A DNA stretch of 64,000 bases, from the NCBI GenBank assembly GCA_905221605.1, contig CAJNDS010002274.1:1-64000 (forward strand), in the 5' to 3' direction. A program made the position numbers and the translations under genes. This DNA comes from Symbiodinium natans (lineage: Eukaryota; Sar; Dinophyceae; Suessiales; Symbiodiniaceae). The stretch's first letter is position 1; every line of letters starts with the position of its first letter. Below the pieces are notes generated by a model. The model worked only from the letters and a program-made list of their open reading frames with translations. It did no database searches and was not told the DNA's origin. Shown piece by piece: positions 39,019-51,100 of this stretch.

Positions 39019-41357
39019 TCACGGCTCCTGCTCCGCCTGCTTGGGCCCCACGTCCTCTAAGATCTTCCGCTGCTTCTCGGCCAAGGCCTTGGCCTCCTCC
39101 AACACTCGGCCAGGCGACACGCCCTGCTGCTCGAGCCGCTTCCTCCTCGGAAGCGGTTCAGCTCTCTCTCTCTCTCTCTCTCCCTCTCTCTCTCCCTCTC
39201 TCTCTCCCTCTCTCTCTCTCGGCTCTCGGCTCCCAAAAAGGCTACCACTGCCCATGGATCTCCCAGGCCCTTTTCCAAAAAAAGAATGGTCTCAGCTTCA
39301 GTCAGGAGATTTTTCAATCGAGAGGCTGCGAGTCGGACTTGGCGAAGGCCTCCTCCAAGGCGGCCGCCTGCTTCAGCTCCTCCTCAAATTGTCACCGTCG
39401 AATGCACAAATACACACCATGCGGATTCCAAAGAAGGAAGCAAGTAAAACAACGACACAAAAACAACGCGACATGACGACACAACCTGCGTCTCCTCCCG
39501 GAGCGCGTCGCGGCCTTGGAGCTCCAGGCGCTTCCACTCCCTTAGCGAGGCCTCGCGGTGCTCCTCGCGGTGTTGGAGCCGCAGGCGCCGGCGTCGCTCC
39601 TCGTGGACCATCTGCCGCCACTCGCGGTAGTCGCGCTCCTTCCTCTCCTCCAACTCCTCGAGCCACTTTCTCTGCTCCTCCAGGCGTCGCTCCTCCAGAC
39701 TCTGCTTCCACCTAATCTCCAAGCCACGCATCTCCAGCACCAGCTCGATGGAGCGTGCAATCGACGCGGCCACGCGTGGGGTCTGCGCCCGGGCAGAAAG
39801 CCGCAAGCACTCTCGCTCCAGGTGCTCCGGGAACTCTCTCGCGTAGTCGTCCTCGGCCTCCATGCCACAGCGCTCGTAGCGCAGCCGATCCACTTCTCTT
39901 TGGTGCCTCTGCCTCGTCGCCTCCTCGGCCTCAATCCTCTTGGACCTCGCCTCCTGCTTCCGCTTCTCGAGCAGAGGCTGCCACTCGCTCTCCAACCACA
40001 AATCCTGCGCTTCTTTCAGGGCCTTCTCCGCCTTCGCTTTGGCCTCCTGCTCCGCGCGCACCGACGCCGGAATTTCCTCAACAAAGGAAGAAGTCATGAG
40101 ACGAACCCATTGCAAGTACAAATACCCCTATGTTTGTGGCTTGTGGGAGCACGAAATCTCGCAAATGCCCAGCTGCGGCTGGCCGCGCGGCGGCCTCTCG
40201 ACGGGCTTTCTCAACGGCAGCCTCTTGAGCAAGGCGTTGGCGCTCCTCTTCCTGGCATGAAATCTCTGTGCCAACCGGTGCTGAAGGGAGGGAGTTCCTC
40301 CGACTAAGCTTTGTCACTGAGCAGCGCCTTCTTCTTCCGCACTGCTTTCCTCCAGTTCTTCCTTGGCTTCCACACTTGAGCACTTGAACTTCCCATAGTT
40401 TCTCGTCAGTCAGGTCATTCCACATAAGCACGTCTATCTTGACCCTTCTGGGCTGCACCCCAAGTCAGTAGAACCTCCGTAGAACTCCGAAACTTTCCAG
40501 CGCCAGGCGTGCAAGCGAGCATCTCAGCCAGCCAAACCTTGTGGTCCTGGTGGCAGGAGGCCCAACGTGCTTGCGAGGCTTCCTGGCAGACCCGTGGGCA
40601 GAATGGCTTGAGGCGGCCAGGCTACAAACACACAGATTCACAGAATGCATCAGAACGCCATCGAGAGATATCGAGAGGGCCCCCATGGACAGCGACTCCT
40701 GGCGTTGCTTCTCGGCCTCCGCCTTGCGTGCCAAAGCGGCTACCAGCGGATCCTCCTGGCTCGACTCCTGTGGCACGAGCTGAACAAAGCCCATAACAGT
40801 CATAACATTGCAAACAAACCATTTTGCCCTCGCATCTCACGAACAGAGACACGAAGCATGTCCATGTCTCATGAAAAACGAAAACAAACACATGACCAAG
40901 TTGGAGATCTTGGAAGCATGTTGGTGCGGAGGATTTGTGATGGCTCGGACACCCTGCGCATTCAAGGTTTAGTGCACGAGCAGACACAGCAAACATCACA
41001 ACCTCTGCAGCATCAAGCCGTTTAAGCCACTTGCGTATTTCTGCTCGGCACAGCCCTCAGACGATAGCACGTGGTAACTCTGAAAGGTCCAGGCAGAACT
41101 GATGCAGGCATGTCTTTGTCTCGAGCTGTGAGCTGGGGAAAAAGAAACTTGGTTGCCACCTCTCAAGACGACTCAGGGTCTGCTGAAACTTGCAGTCTAA
41201 GTTTTTGTTCCATTTAAGCCACTAACTGCTCCTATGCTGTGTGTTTGGGCCTTCTGGGGAAAGGATTTTTCCTCTTCCTTCTTACCCTTTGGCTCCCAGC
41301 CTTGGTGGGTGCCTTCTCAAGCAAGCTCTCCAGAAAGCCAAGGTCGGCTTCGGCCAT
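39019..41357 (-). CDS. Spliced coiled-coil protein, at least six exons
   Basis: Exons on the minus strand share one protein style (Glu/Arg/Lys-rich helix). Exon 1 is 41357-41286, with ATG in GCCATGGCC and reading MAEADLGFLESLLEKAP, donor AGG|GTAAGA. The next is about 40767-40690 (ESSQEDPLVAALARKAEAEK, acceptor CCACAG), then 40251 to about 40165 (EEERQRLAQEAAVEKARREA, acceptor GCCAG), then 40076-39486 (EIPASVRAEQEAKAKAEKAL ... LREETQ, acceptor TTGAG, donor CAG|GTTGTG), then 39382 to about 39320 (EELKQAAALEEAFAKSDS), and the last about 39165-39019 (RKRLEQQGVSPGRVLEEAKA ... QAEQEP, TGA at 39019). Phases agree at the joins that could be checked. It is probably a structural or trafficking helix protein. 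Donors of exons 2, 3 and 5 are uncertain. Confidence 0.6.
39160..39221. repeat. (CT)n microsatellite in an intron
   Basis: CT units broken by CCCT. It lies just before the last exon of the coiled-coil gene (minus-strand acceptor side), so it may serve as or near a polypyrimidine-poor GA tract of that intron. Confidence 0.8.
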
Positions 41358-41359
41358 GG

Positions 41360-42540
41360 CACAGCTGCGTCTCCAAAAAAAACAGAGATCTGAAAACAGC
41401 TGAATAATGCTGAATCTGTGGATGGACTCTGCGAAAACCCATGCAGTGCCGACTGGCTGTTGCAGGCTTGTCCGCGACAACACACCTCATGCCCCAAAAA
41501 CGAAATGTCACGAGCCGAGCGGCAGCGAAACTCACAAGCCGCTGGACGTTGACCGAAACAGCAACAAAACACTCTGCCTGCGGCTTTGTCTCTGCACAAA
41601 ATCACAAGAACGCCTGCCTTATTCGCAGCTTTTGCTGCCTTGCAATCCTATCTCTACCGGGCTCTTCATTCCCAACTCGCAGAAAACGGGTGTTTGGGAG
41701 CAGTGTATCACGTAATCTTCAAATGACGTCCGCAAGCCGAAGCCCAAAAGTGAAACATCTGAGGATTTGCTCAATTTGCTCAGCCTCCAGTGCTCTTTGG
41801 ACTATGGGGCCGGCTTCTCAAGACCGTGCTGTACGGGCGTCGCCAACTCTGCCGCTTTGACAGCGAATTCGCGCGGCATCACCTGACATAGCTGGACAAC
41901 CCTAGATGCGGCAGGGCAGTGGTGGCATGATGCGGGAAGCTCTTCCCCCAGCAAACTTAGCAAGCTGGCTCCTGAAGTGTTCTCTTCTCAGTGAACAGTT
42001 GTGCTTCACTCACCTCCTGCTCTTCTGTCTGTGCCCCGATTCCCTGGCTCTGACACTTTGCTCGATGGACTTTCTCTGTTGAAAGACTTTGACAGATGGA
42101 CGTGCACGCGAATTGTAAAGTCTGTTGTTCTCGCCCCGGTAACTCTATTCAAATATGCACGAATGCAGTGAGCGCACGAAGATTTTACTCCGTGTTCTTC
42201 GTTCCTTTCCTAATTTTGCTTGTTGTTCAATTGAGTTCATGCATCAGCCATATCTTCTTCATTGAAACAAGCATTAATGAAGAATCCAGTACAATATTGT
42301 TCGTTCACACATTGCGTTAAAATTATAAGGGCGCACAAATAAAGATATTGTAAGGCCCATAAAATAACATTATTAAGGGCTGGAAATGAAGGTTAGCTTC
42401 GTGTTGGCAGAATCCTCTCTTGACTTGCAGCCCCAGGCCTGAAGTGTTCCCTTCTCAGGAACTTGACATTCAACACCAGCGCAGACTTGCACTCTGCGAC
42501 CATGCCCGTGTCCTCTGCAGATTCCAAGGCTGCAGAGACA
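41360..42540. other. Spacer, no supported gene
   Basis: No recognisable exon. 42080-42360 is distinctly AT-rich compared with its surroundings. Confidence 0.4.
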
Positions 42541-42559
42541 ACAGCAAACTATCACAAGG

Positions 42560-42640
42560 TGCAATCAAAGGTGAAATCAAAGGCTCCAAGGTGGCACCAT
42601 TTATGTCCACGATCACATCGTTGACCTGTAATGCAACACA
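42560..42640 (-). CDS. Possible PDZ-domain exon
   Basis: After an acceptor-like GCATTACAG the minus strand reads VNDVIVDINGATLEPLIS. The pattern D-V-I-V-x-I-N-G-x-x-L is the beta-D to beta-E region of PDZ domains, which bind C-terminal peptides. The flanking exons were not found. The call rests on one short motif. Confidence 0.3.
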
Positions 42641-43655
42641 CGCTCTCTCAGCTGCCTCTGGCATTCTGGGAGTGCAGCTCAAGCAAGCCTGAATTGGTTG
42701 CAGCCCATGTTGCCTCAGGTATGCAGTAATGCCAGTAAGGCAAAACACTCGGCACCTGGTGGTACAGACATTGCGCCACACATCTGCAGCACAGTTGCGC
42801 AGCCACCAGATTTGCACGATCCACCGCCCCACCCCGGCGGATGGCCACCACGACCAGGCGGCCCCTTAGAAACTCGACTGTCCAAAAATGGCTCCAAATG
42901 CAGAATCCAAAGCACGAGAACAGCCTTCACAAGCCAAGCAACAGCCGGTGCTTCACATCCATGCCGAGTTGATCGAGCTGCTCTTTCTTTCGTATGCAGA
43001 TCGCATACTGCTTTTGTGTGGATCCCTGGAAGCGCTCCTGAGACTCAGAAAATCTCAGAAACCCAGGAGCTTGGAGCCATTCTTCTGCACGGTTCCGCAG
43101 TGTCAGCTTGAAGTGCAGCCGAGCTGCGTCGTTTATCCTCGCTTTAGTCATTGGCTTTACTCGTTTACGTCATGCAGCTGCTGCACGCAAGATAAAAAAG
43201 CAGTAACAGAGTCTCTGAGGGATTCTAAGCTCCAGCAAGCAGCGGGCCATCAGTTGCTCCGATCGCATAGGCGGTCACTTCGACGCCTTCGTCTTTCGCG
43301 GCACAGCAACACGCGGCCGCAGCCTCGGAGCTCAGGGGCCTTCAGATGGCCTTCAGATGGCCACCTTCAGCACACATTTTGTGCTCAAGATGTCACTGCC
43401 ATGCGGCATTACCCATCGTTCAAGCTCGCGCACCGTCCCATCCTGCCATTCACACTGCCCTGAGCCCAAATGTAGCTTCCCCGGCAGGTTGCGCGCAAAC
43501 AGCTGCTTGAATGGCTCTTGCACACAGTGTTGCCCGTATCTCCCGTAGGTTCAGATCATGTTAGAACCTTTTCTCCAGGAAACTCATGGACACTGTCTGG
43601 GCAACGACACTTTACCGATCTAACAGCGACTAACATCGACTACACTCTCAGATGG

Positions 43656-44930
43656 TCAGAGATGGACAGCTTGACTCGCTTGACGCAGACGCCTCTTTGC
43701 CTGCGCCTTTGCAGACTTCGCCTGGACCCAGGCCGCTCGCAAGGCGCTCGCAAAGCCGGAAAGGAGCACCTCGTCGGTGGCCAGGATGCCCCGGAGCGCC
43801 TTGGAGAGCTCCAGCTGCACTGCGTGTGTGAAGTTCGCGAGGATCGCCTGCTGCGACTGTGTGTGCCGGCCGCCGCGCCAAGCCCCAGAAAACCGTGGGC
43901 AGTGATCGTCCTCAGGTCCTGGCATGGAAGAGTTCGGAAGAGCCAAGAACTGAGTGCTAGACACACATTGGAAGCCTTTTCTTCACTCACTCCTGGAGCC
44001 GCCAGGCGCACCAGCGCCGCCCGTGGTCTCAAGGCTTGCAGGGCCTCGGCCTTTGCCAAAACCTGGCCAAGCTCTTTGCAAAGCGCGTGGCCAAAGCACA
44101 TGGCATTCTCGTAGCCGTCCGTGTCGCCCAAGTCACTGGCGTGGAAACACATGGCGCCTAGTCCAACAGTGAGGTGCGACGGAGTGTTCGGCGGATCCTG
44201 GCACCCATGAACATCAACATGAAGTGCTTCCAAATCTGGGCCGAACTTGAAGCTCCAGGCTTGTGATGCACGCAGCATCTGTTGAAACCAGCTGTTCGTT
44301 TGTAGCTCAGATGTGGCCAGAAAGTTCGGATCACGATTTCGAGGGTCCAGAAGGTGCCCGTTGCGAATGTCCAAGCGGCCGCGCTCCTCGTTCACTCGCT
44401 TTGAGAGCCTCCACAGGAGCTCGGTGCGCCGGCGCTCCAGCGCTGACCAGGCCAGGCAGCTGCCCTCGAGGTGCCGCGCGATGCCCGTGGCAATTTCCTA
44501 GATCGTGTGCCCAAGTCATTGACCCATTTATCCCCACGTTGCCCCACGTTGCCAACGTTGCCCCGCCTTGCATCCCCACACTTCCCTACACAGGAGCCAT
44601 CAAATTGCCTTAGTGGCCTTTATCCGCATGCAGCCGCATGCCACAGATGCGAGAGACGCGCGGCATCGCAAAAAAGGCCGAGGCACAACCGTGTGCTTCT
44701 CCACGAGGTGCGGCGACTGCCCATCACGTAGCCTGAGAGATGTAGCCCATGAACATGACCATCGAGTGCAGGCACAGAGCACATGCAAGGCGGGACATGT
44801 AAGCTTGAAATTTTCCATGTGGTTCAAAGCTGCAATGCCAGGCAGTGCGGCGCTGTCAGAAGCACCGGCCGGGGACCAAAAGAAGCCAACTCGCAGCGGG
44901 GCCTTCCACTGCCAGTCCTTACTCTACAGG
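43656..44930 (-). CDS. N-formylglutamate-amidohydrolase-like gene, four exons
   Basis: Exon A (from about 44930 to 44831) reads ELASFGPRPVLLTAPHCLAL. Exon B (44732-44690) reads LRDGQSPHLVEKHT. Exon C (44497-43991) reads EIATGIARHLEGSCLAW, KRVNEERGRLDIRNGHLLDP, LEALHVDVHGCQDPPNTPSH and LTVGLGAM. Exon D (43949-43656) ends QASQAVHL, TGA. The A-B intron is GC-AG, B-C is GT-AG, and C-D is GTGAGT-AG. The frame is kept at every join. The motif set (LLTAPH, a downstream H-x-x-E, DVHG) resembles metal-dependent amidohydrolases of the FGase type, where His and Glu hold zinc. Substrate is unknown. The start codon lies upstream of exon A and was not found. Confidence 0.55.
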
Positions 44931-45137
44931 TGAGCTGTTGATCTGACAGCTGCGAGGTAACTTGCGCCCTTTGCACCGTTTCTGTGGCGTGGCTACTTGA
45001 AATTCGTTGGATGGCCAGGACGCATCTCCTCTGCACTGACCAACAGGACTTCCAAGTCTGCCAGGTCCTGATCTCCACTTCGACTGCCCCACTTTACGAT
45101 GGATTGCTCAGGCAAAAGGGTCGGCTTAAGTTGTTTC

Positions 45138-45320
45138 CTCCAAGTCATCTTCGTCGAAAAGCTCTTCCCTCAGGTCGGCTACACAGTCGGCTACAAGCTG
45201 TCACACATACCACGACCTCGAGCATGAAGCCATGCGACTTACTGCCAGGTCACGCCAGCCCCGACAGTGACTGCCTCCAACGCTCCACGGCTGCATCTGC
45301 CTCTCAGACGGACAAAACCC
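45138..45320 (-). CDS. Last two exons of an unknown gene
   Basis: An exon near 45310-45256 reads ADAAVERWRQSLSGLA with donor GC|GTGACC. After acceptor CTTGTAG the frame continues DCVADLREELFDEDDLEETT and stops (TAA at about 45138). The join keeps frame and gives a strongly acidic C-terminus. It is possibly the 3' end of the gene whose exon lies at 45705-45948. Confidence 0.4.
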
Positions 45321-45704
45321 TCACTTCTTCTTGATTTCTGACTCTCTCTCTCTCTCTCTCTGCACGCACGCATGGCCCCTCCGCGAAGAGGGGAGCCCGG
45401 GAGCGCAAAGTCCGAGGTCTGATGAAATGAAACATGACACACCCGGTTGGAAGCTACGACTTCAACACCACAGCGACCACCAGGGATCACCCCTGAGTAC
45501 CTCAGTACGATATTGTGGGTGTAGCCTCGATGGGCTGTCAGAAAGAAGAACATGGTGCCGACTTTGGGCTGGGTGGGAGGTAAAGACATGCAGAAACTGA
45601 ATGGACCGATGGATGTGGGCTCCCGCCATGTTTAGGACTTTCTGTTTTTTTGTTTTTTATCTCTCTCTTTCTCACACACACAAAACTCTTTAAAAGGCTT
45701 CGTC

Positions 45705-45948
45705 TCACAAGTCGGGCCTCGGGTGGGCGAACATCGTCAGCGGCGACCGCTGGCCTGCCCCAGAGTCGCCAGCACAAGCTTTGCAGCGTTTGCACCAAGG
45801 ATTTTCGGAGTCTGCACGTGGCCTGACCGTTGGAGTTCTTGGAGGCGTCTCGGGGGGCTCCCAAGCAGCTCCATCGTCTCGTGATCCCTCCTCCTGGGCC
45901 CTGCAGTGCGCGGCATGATCCTCGAACCAATCCAGCAGCTGACAGGTC
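45705..45948 (-). CDS. Exon of an unknown gene
   Basis: Minus frame reads RTCQLLDWFEDHAAHCRAQE, AAWEPPETPPRTPTVRPRAD, NPWCKRCKACAGDSG and FAHPRPDL. It either ends at TGA 45705 or splices at the overlapping donor TT|GTGAGACG. C-x2-C-x2-C spacing (CKRCKAC) is visible. A second frame is also open here, but its codon use is less typical. Confidence 0.35.
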
Positions 45949-46072
45949 CTCAGAAGGTTTTGGCAAAGTTGCCATGTCTATTTTCGCGCCGCTTAGTGAA
46001 GGACTTTAAACGACAAGATGACGTCAACAGAAAGAACTTCTCGAGGCCCAACTAATGAACTGTCTCGTGTCT

Positions 46073-46186
46073 CGGTTCCATGATACTCTGGATGAATGCT
46101 TTCAAGAATGGAGCCCTGAAGGGCTCGCAGGTTCCATGATACTCTGGATGAATGCTTTCAAGAATGGAGCCCTGAAGGGCTCGCAA
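46073..46186. repeat. 56-bp tandem duplication
   Basis: GGTTCCATGATACTCTGGAT ... GGGCTCGCA occurs twice in a row with no visible difference, so the duplication is recent. Confidence 0.9.
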
Positions 46187-46189
46187 ATG

Positions 46190-48100
46190 AGCGGGCCTCC
46201 TCCGACCTGCTCTCGGGAACACACACACAGAGAAGGAATGGGTTATGGGATGCGAGATGGCCAATCTTGCTCTAGAGGTCACAAAGATGTTGGTCGTATG
46301 GCCCTGGGGGCTTTTCCTTCGCCTCTCGGAAGACAAAAGAAGGCTCGGAAAGACTCCAACGAGAGGCTATCGAGAGCTCGGAGCCAAAGGGCCCAAACGG
46401 GCTCAATCCGATTCCAGCAGAGCTTCTGGGAGTCAGACTTACGTTACAAAGTTGCCTGTCTCACATGTCTCACTCCTGACCTAGCTCATCGGGTTGTTTG
46501 CATCGGGGCAAAAAAGCCTATGCCGAATGGATGAGAAAGTTGCTGAGGTGGCCAGAAGTGTGACTCTGCCGACAAGCCACTCACTGCAGTAGTAGGCAGA
46601 CCTCGGGAGGACCGTCAAGCCTACAATCCTCCGGGAAGCCTTCACACCCAAGCGGTGAAGAGAAATTTGTGCAAAACAAGCGGCATGCAACCAACACACC
46701 CATACGAACCACTAAACTGCTACACCGTTAAGCCAAAGGATTCTGCCCCCCCACCCTTATGAGCATCCATAACCATCCCGACGGACCGCCCTTAATTGGA
46801 AAAGAAATTTGGCGGTTTGGTGGTGTGATGGTTTAGCCGTTAAGTCATGGTTTGTACCTGAGAGGCACCCCAAATCAAGGTGTGGCTTCAGCAATTTAGC
46901 ATGTGTTGACCACGCTTCCTGAGATTCTTTATGAAGGATTGGGTGCAAATTCTCTGGGTTGGAGTTTAGTTTCGTGTGGGAGGGTTCGGCGGGTGAGAGT
47001 GGCAAGGGAGTATATGAATCATCGGTTCATGAGGTAAGTAAATGTGGCACTTTCGCCAAGATGGACAACGGTATGTAGCCAACGTCTTTCGTCCGCAGTG
47101 TCTGAGGCTCGCACCCACACAGCGAGCAACGGCCACGTGCGGCGCGCCCGCAAACTGCACAAAGCATCCCCGCTGTCCTTGAAACGGATAACGCGCAGGA
47201 AGTGGAGCCTCATGGGGCAACCCCGTGCTTGGGAAGTAGTTGCAAACTATGTCCTCTCAGGCGACCAACGCAAGCCACCTTGTCGCAGGAGTCCATTCCC
47301 ATGAGCCGGCTTCCGTCAAGGGGCGCTGGGGCTCTGGGATTCGTGTGGGATTCGTGTGGACGAGTAGGGAGGGGGGGGGTGGTGGGGGGGGGGGGTGTTG
47401 AATTCATCTGCCGTGGTTCGTATCCAAGTGTGAAAGCCGCCATTCTTGCTTTTGTTAACGTGGCTTGTGGTGAACCTTCATTTATTTCAATCCCTCGGCA
47501 TGCACATGAACTCCAATGAGGCACGCAAAGTTTGAAAAGATCCTGCCCGCCGAAACTTGCACGGCCACCTTTTTACCACCAAAAGAAGGCATCTACAGAG
47601 TCAAGTTGAGAAGTATGACTGAGCTTCAGTCTATACAGTGCCAAATGCTAGCGCTAGCGCTGCGATGGGTTTCTGGGCCATCATGTGGCGACCGGCCTGA
47701 GTGATACGATTTAAAAAAACCCGTCAACCAGAAGCCCGCGTGGCATCGCCTGAAACCCGCATCTTGGCCGCCAGAGACTTGGAATGCCCATTGGATCTCT
47801 TGTACTTCTGGCGGCTGCCAGTGGCACAGCTGGGCGAATCACATGCGACACAAGGGACGACCGCGGATTGCACTGATTACTCCGCCCACTTCTCCAGTCT
47901 TTGGAGCCTTCGCCCAGCTGCTAACTTCACTTGTCGACTGCGCGTTGCAGCGCGAAGAAGGCTCGGAGGGCTCAATTTGCCTTTCCTTGGGAATGGCGCG
48001 TCCCTCAGAGCGAACACACACAGCATGCTGCCTGGCACCAAGGGGGGGAACGAAGCGTCGACTTGGCTGACGTGGCTTGTTGTACACAGCCGTCCCTGTG
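46190..48100. other. Spacer, no supported gene
   Basis: Short frames only. A G-rich run (GGGAGGGGGGGGGTGGTGGGG) lies near 47368-47397. The minus-strand ORF between 47839 and 48714 is mostly a shadow of the exons listed next. Confidence 0.4.
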
Positions 48101-48664
48101 TTACGTGTTATGATTACGATGCTCTTCTTTAGCTTTAGCGACTCGTGCCTTTGTTTCCTCCTCAAGAATCGGAAACACCTCGTCCTTCTTGATGACGAGT
48201 GAGGAGCCAAACTCTTTCTCCACCTGGTCCTTGTCCATCTCATTGCTCTCGGCTGCCTCTGATCACAGCATCTGGGGGGCAACTTCTGTTTGCTCTGGGT
48301 ACGGGACCTCCCCAGCTCCAGTCTCGGCATTCCTCGGATCGAGAATGGAGAGAGTACTGCAGTAGCAAGTGGAGAGAGAAAGGGAGAGGGGCAACCGACT
48401 GCCGAGCGGCGACAATGTGGGAGAGACCGGGTCGGGCTCAGCTGCCGGAGCCTCGGTAAGGGGGATCGACCCACAAGACTCCGTTTTCGATATCCCCCGA
48501 GAAGAGCATCGTCATCCACCTTGGGCTGTGGCCTGGGCCTCTGCGGGCCCTGCCGATACCTTGTGCGCAGTGTACTTGCCTGCGGCATCGGGACTCTGCA
48601 AAGCCAGCCACTGGTCCTTGGAACGTTCTGCCGTGCTGTGCTGTACTCCATGGTGCTCCCCAAG
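48101..48664 (-). CDS. Spliced gene with acidic C-terminus, partial model
   Basis: The last exon (about 48262-48101) reads AAESNEMDKDQVEKEFGSSL, VIKKDEVFPILEEETKARVA and KAKEEHRNHN, then TAA at 48101, with acceptor-like TCAGAG. An upstream exon (about 48660-48562) reads STAERSKDQWLALQSPDAAG and KYTAHK with donor AAG|GTATCG. A middle exon near 48470 is possible (ISKTESCGSIPLTEAPAAEP). The family is unknown. Charge and codon use are convincing for the last exon. Confidence 0.45.
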
Positions 48665-48874
48665 ATCGCCGTTTTTTGAAACTCATGACGCAGATGTTGC
48701 CGCACTGCTGGCAACTTAATATTGAGCCACAGGCACCAGAGTCTCCTTGGCTGTTCAAGCAGCAGTGGTTGTGACAGCTAGCTTCATGCAGAAGCCGCGG
48801 TATTGAGCCACGCGACATCACTGGAGGGACATCTGCTAGCTTCATGAGCCACATCCATGCTCAATGAACGGGTT

Positions 48875-48900
48875 ATATTTTTTGGCACCCGACTAGACAC
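48875..48900. repeat. Copy of a motif shared with 15110
   Basis: TTTTTTGGCACCCGACTAG followed by A/C-CAC appears here and at 15112-15136, in both cases after a T-rich end and before a GCGGGGT stretch. Confidence 0.6.
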
Positions 48901-49377
48901 GCACGGCGGGGTCGGGTTTTGGGTTGTGACCAGGAGGTGCTTACTGCGCGAAGGCATGTGGCCAAAAAGAACCTGAGACAGTGACAGGCACATGCAGCCC
49001 CGAAAGGTTGCCGATTGGTCTCGCAGGTGTTTGGGATGTTGAGGATGTTGTGGCTCGAACGGAGATTCCCCGCAGCGGGCGGCTCAAGCACTCGTCATAT
49101 CGGCACTAGGGTCGCACAGATTACCACGGCACCCCTCGTGGTTTCCGGAACAATCAGCATAAACACATAAGTTCAGCACAAGGCAATTCATGCAACATGT
49201 CACCAAGCCAACACCTACTTCTTCAAACCGAATCATACCTGCAAAACCCTTGTGAGCGAAGCCAAGCAAAACTCCAGAAACCCTCAGCAGAGCGAAAGGG
49301 ATGCAAAAAGAGGCATGAGGCTGAGTCCGTGCATTAAAGCGTGAGTCACTAGAAGGCTTATTGCCACCAAGGTTCCG

Positions 49378-49806
49378 TTGGAGCTACCTTCTCTGCCAGA
49401 AGCTTTGAAACCGTTTCAGCTCCGATTTTGGTCAGTGGCTGGTGAGCGACGAAAGGTCGCCAGATCGCCTGCGCCTGACGATTCTGAACTCGGGCGCTTG
49501 CTGTCAGAATCTGACTTCGTGTCAAAAACCGCTTCGAAGGCGGTCCACCTTTTCAAAGAGATCCAGGGAGAAGCCTTCGTGAAACGAGCGGTCCTCGGCA
49601 CGACCCCACCCCTGGAATGGCTGCCTAATATGCTCTCAAACTCATATATGTGTGCTCCTCCAAAGGGCCAAGGGGGAGCCAATGGGAGCCAAGGCGCGGC
49701 CACGTCGTGCAGCGAGGGCAGCGGGGGCGAACCCCCGCTCTTCGGCCCGCGGCAGTGGGGGAAGAAGCGGAAGGGAAAGGCCTCGCCCTCCCGCACCTCA
49801 CTTTGA
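49378..49806 (+). CDS. Unknown coding-like ORF, 142 codons
   Basis: The frame has no ATG at its start (TTG). It reads DDSELGRLLSESDFVSKTAS, KAVHLFKEIQGEAFVKRAVL and TPPLEWLPNMLSNSY, then a Gly/Ser-rich tail and a basic end. The minus strand is also open. If real it opposes the neighbouring gene array. No family recognised. Confidence 0.3.
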   Translation: MELPSLPEALKPFQLRFWSVAGERRKVARSPAPDDSELGRLLSESDFVSKTASKAVHLFKEIQGEAFVKRAVLGTTPPLEWLPNMLSNSYMCAPPKGQGGANGSQGAATSCSEGSGGEPPLFGPRQWGKKRKGKASPSRTSL

Positions 49807-49859
49807 GGCACTTTACTGAGCAGAGAGAGACAGGTAGGTTTGTTTGTATTGATTCAAAA

Positions 49860-51100
49860 GACATGTCAGAGGTGTGTGCTGGTTCTTCTCTCATATCACC
49901 TCTTTGAGCTTTGAAACGATTTCCTCTTCTCTCAAGAAGGAATTCTTGGTCCGCGGACGGAGTGCCTTTGAGATTCTGCCAAGCAACGTTGGGAGCTGTG
50001 CCTCCATACTGCTCTTCGAGTTGATGGGGTTCGCACATCAGCCTCATGGACTTTGCCTGGGAAGCTGCGGATTCACCGGGAGCATTGTGCCCTACGACTT
50101 GCCGAGGCGCAATGTCGGCATCTGCCACGAAGTCGACCTTCGATTTCTTGTCTTCAGGTATGAGCGAGTTGACAATCGCCCTGACAATTGAAGGCATGTG
50201 GAAGATCTTCCTCAGATGCAACTACTGCCTACGCCGCGCAGACAATACAGAGCACGCCAAAGTTCCCAATAGATCAAGGAACTCACTGACAGTCAGTGCC
50301 AAGCAACGTTGTGAAATTCCGGCCGCCTTTGGAGCTCGTGAGCAAAAAGGGCATTTCGTGCACATGATCCACAATCACTCGTTAAGGTATAGCAGGCGTG
50401 TTTCCAGGCGATCAATTGCCGAGTAACAGTAGACCTCTTCCAGTAGTCGGGTGACATTCCTGTTCAGAAAAGGGAGTGTAGCCAGAACTGTCTTCAACAG
50501 GAGCGGCGCGGCGGTGCCTGCAAACGGTCCGGAAGGAAGACGCAGCCGCCATCGACAGGCCACAGCCCGCCAAATCCTGGCAGAGGGTTTTTTTTGATGA
50601 TGCGCGTCATGTTCGTCGCAACAGCATCTCCCGTATTATTCAGCTTCGAAGTTCGTGATAACATTCGTTCCTCTTTTGGCACCTCTTAGTAAGCTCGCCA
50701 GCAGCTCTACAATAAGCACCCAGTTCTCGACTCGCCCTGGGACCATCAGGTACCGCACGGCAAACTCGAGGATAAACAGTATCATCCTGCTCACAGGAAG
50801 CTCTCACTAATCACTTGCTCACACTGGCTAGGCTTCGCTTCAACAAGACAAGCAAGCAAATGTGGCGTCCTCGTGGCACGGTCTGCATCAAATTTGGATA
50901 TCTTCTCCATCCGCCAAATCTTAGACCAGAAGACAGGCAGCATGGCAAGGCTGGAAGTTCTGCCCTTTAAGGCGTTGACGAGCACTGGGCGACAGGATCG
51001 ATCTCTCCCATGCCAATACATCATGCCGCTTTTCAAATCGGCAAGCACGGATTCCTTCACAGGCGGCATCGGATCACTACCAAATCTGCCAGTCACATCA
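49860..51100 (-). CDS. CRAL-TRIO (Sec14-like) domain protein, spliced
   Basis: The 5' exon (about 51095-50970) reads SVLADLKSGMMYWHGRDRSC then RPVLVN, the first strand of the CRAL-TRIO lipid-binding fold (Y-x-H-G-x-D-x-x-x-R-P-V). A second exon near 50910-50820 reads MEKISKFDADRATR and LLACLVEA. Further down, KIFHMPSIVRAIVNSLIPED and KKSKVDFVAD (50214 to about 50110) match the helix-strand pair before the end of the domain. PHQLEEQYGGTAPN (about 50015-49970) is its usual last motif. CRAL-TRIO proteins carry phospholipids or small hydrophobic ligands between membranes. The middle of the domain was not located, probably in small exons at 50230-50800. A GC donor after ADIAPR is possible. Confidence 0.55.

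Noticed and set aside
39057-39317. (RE)n-rich minus ORF as a protein
   Set aside because: The (CT)n tract is intronic; only the part after it, in the 39019-39165 exon frame, matches the coiled-coil gene.
47839-48714. 291-codon minus ORF as one intact protein
   Set aside because: Arg/Ser-rich shadow of spliced exons in another frame; the exon at 48101-48262 has far better codon use and charge pattern.
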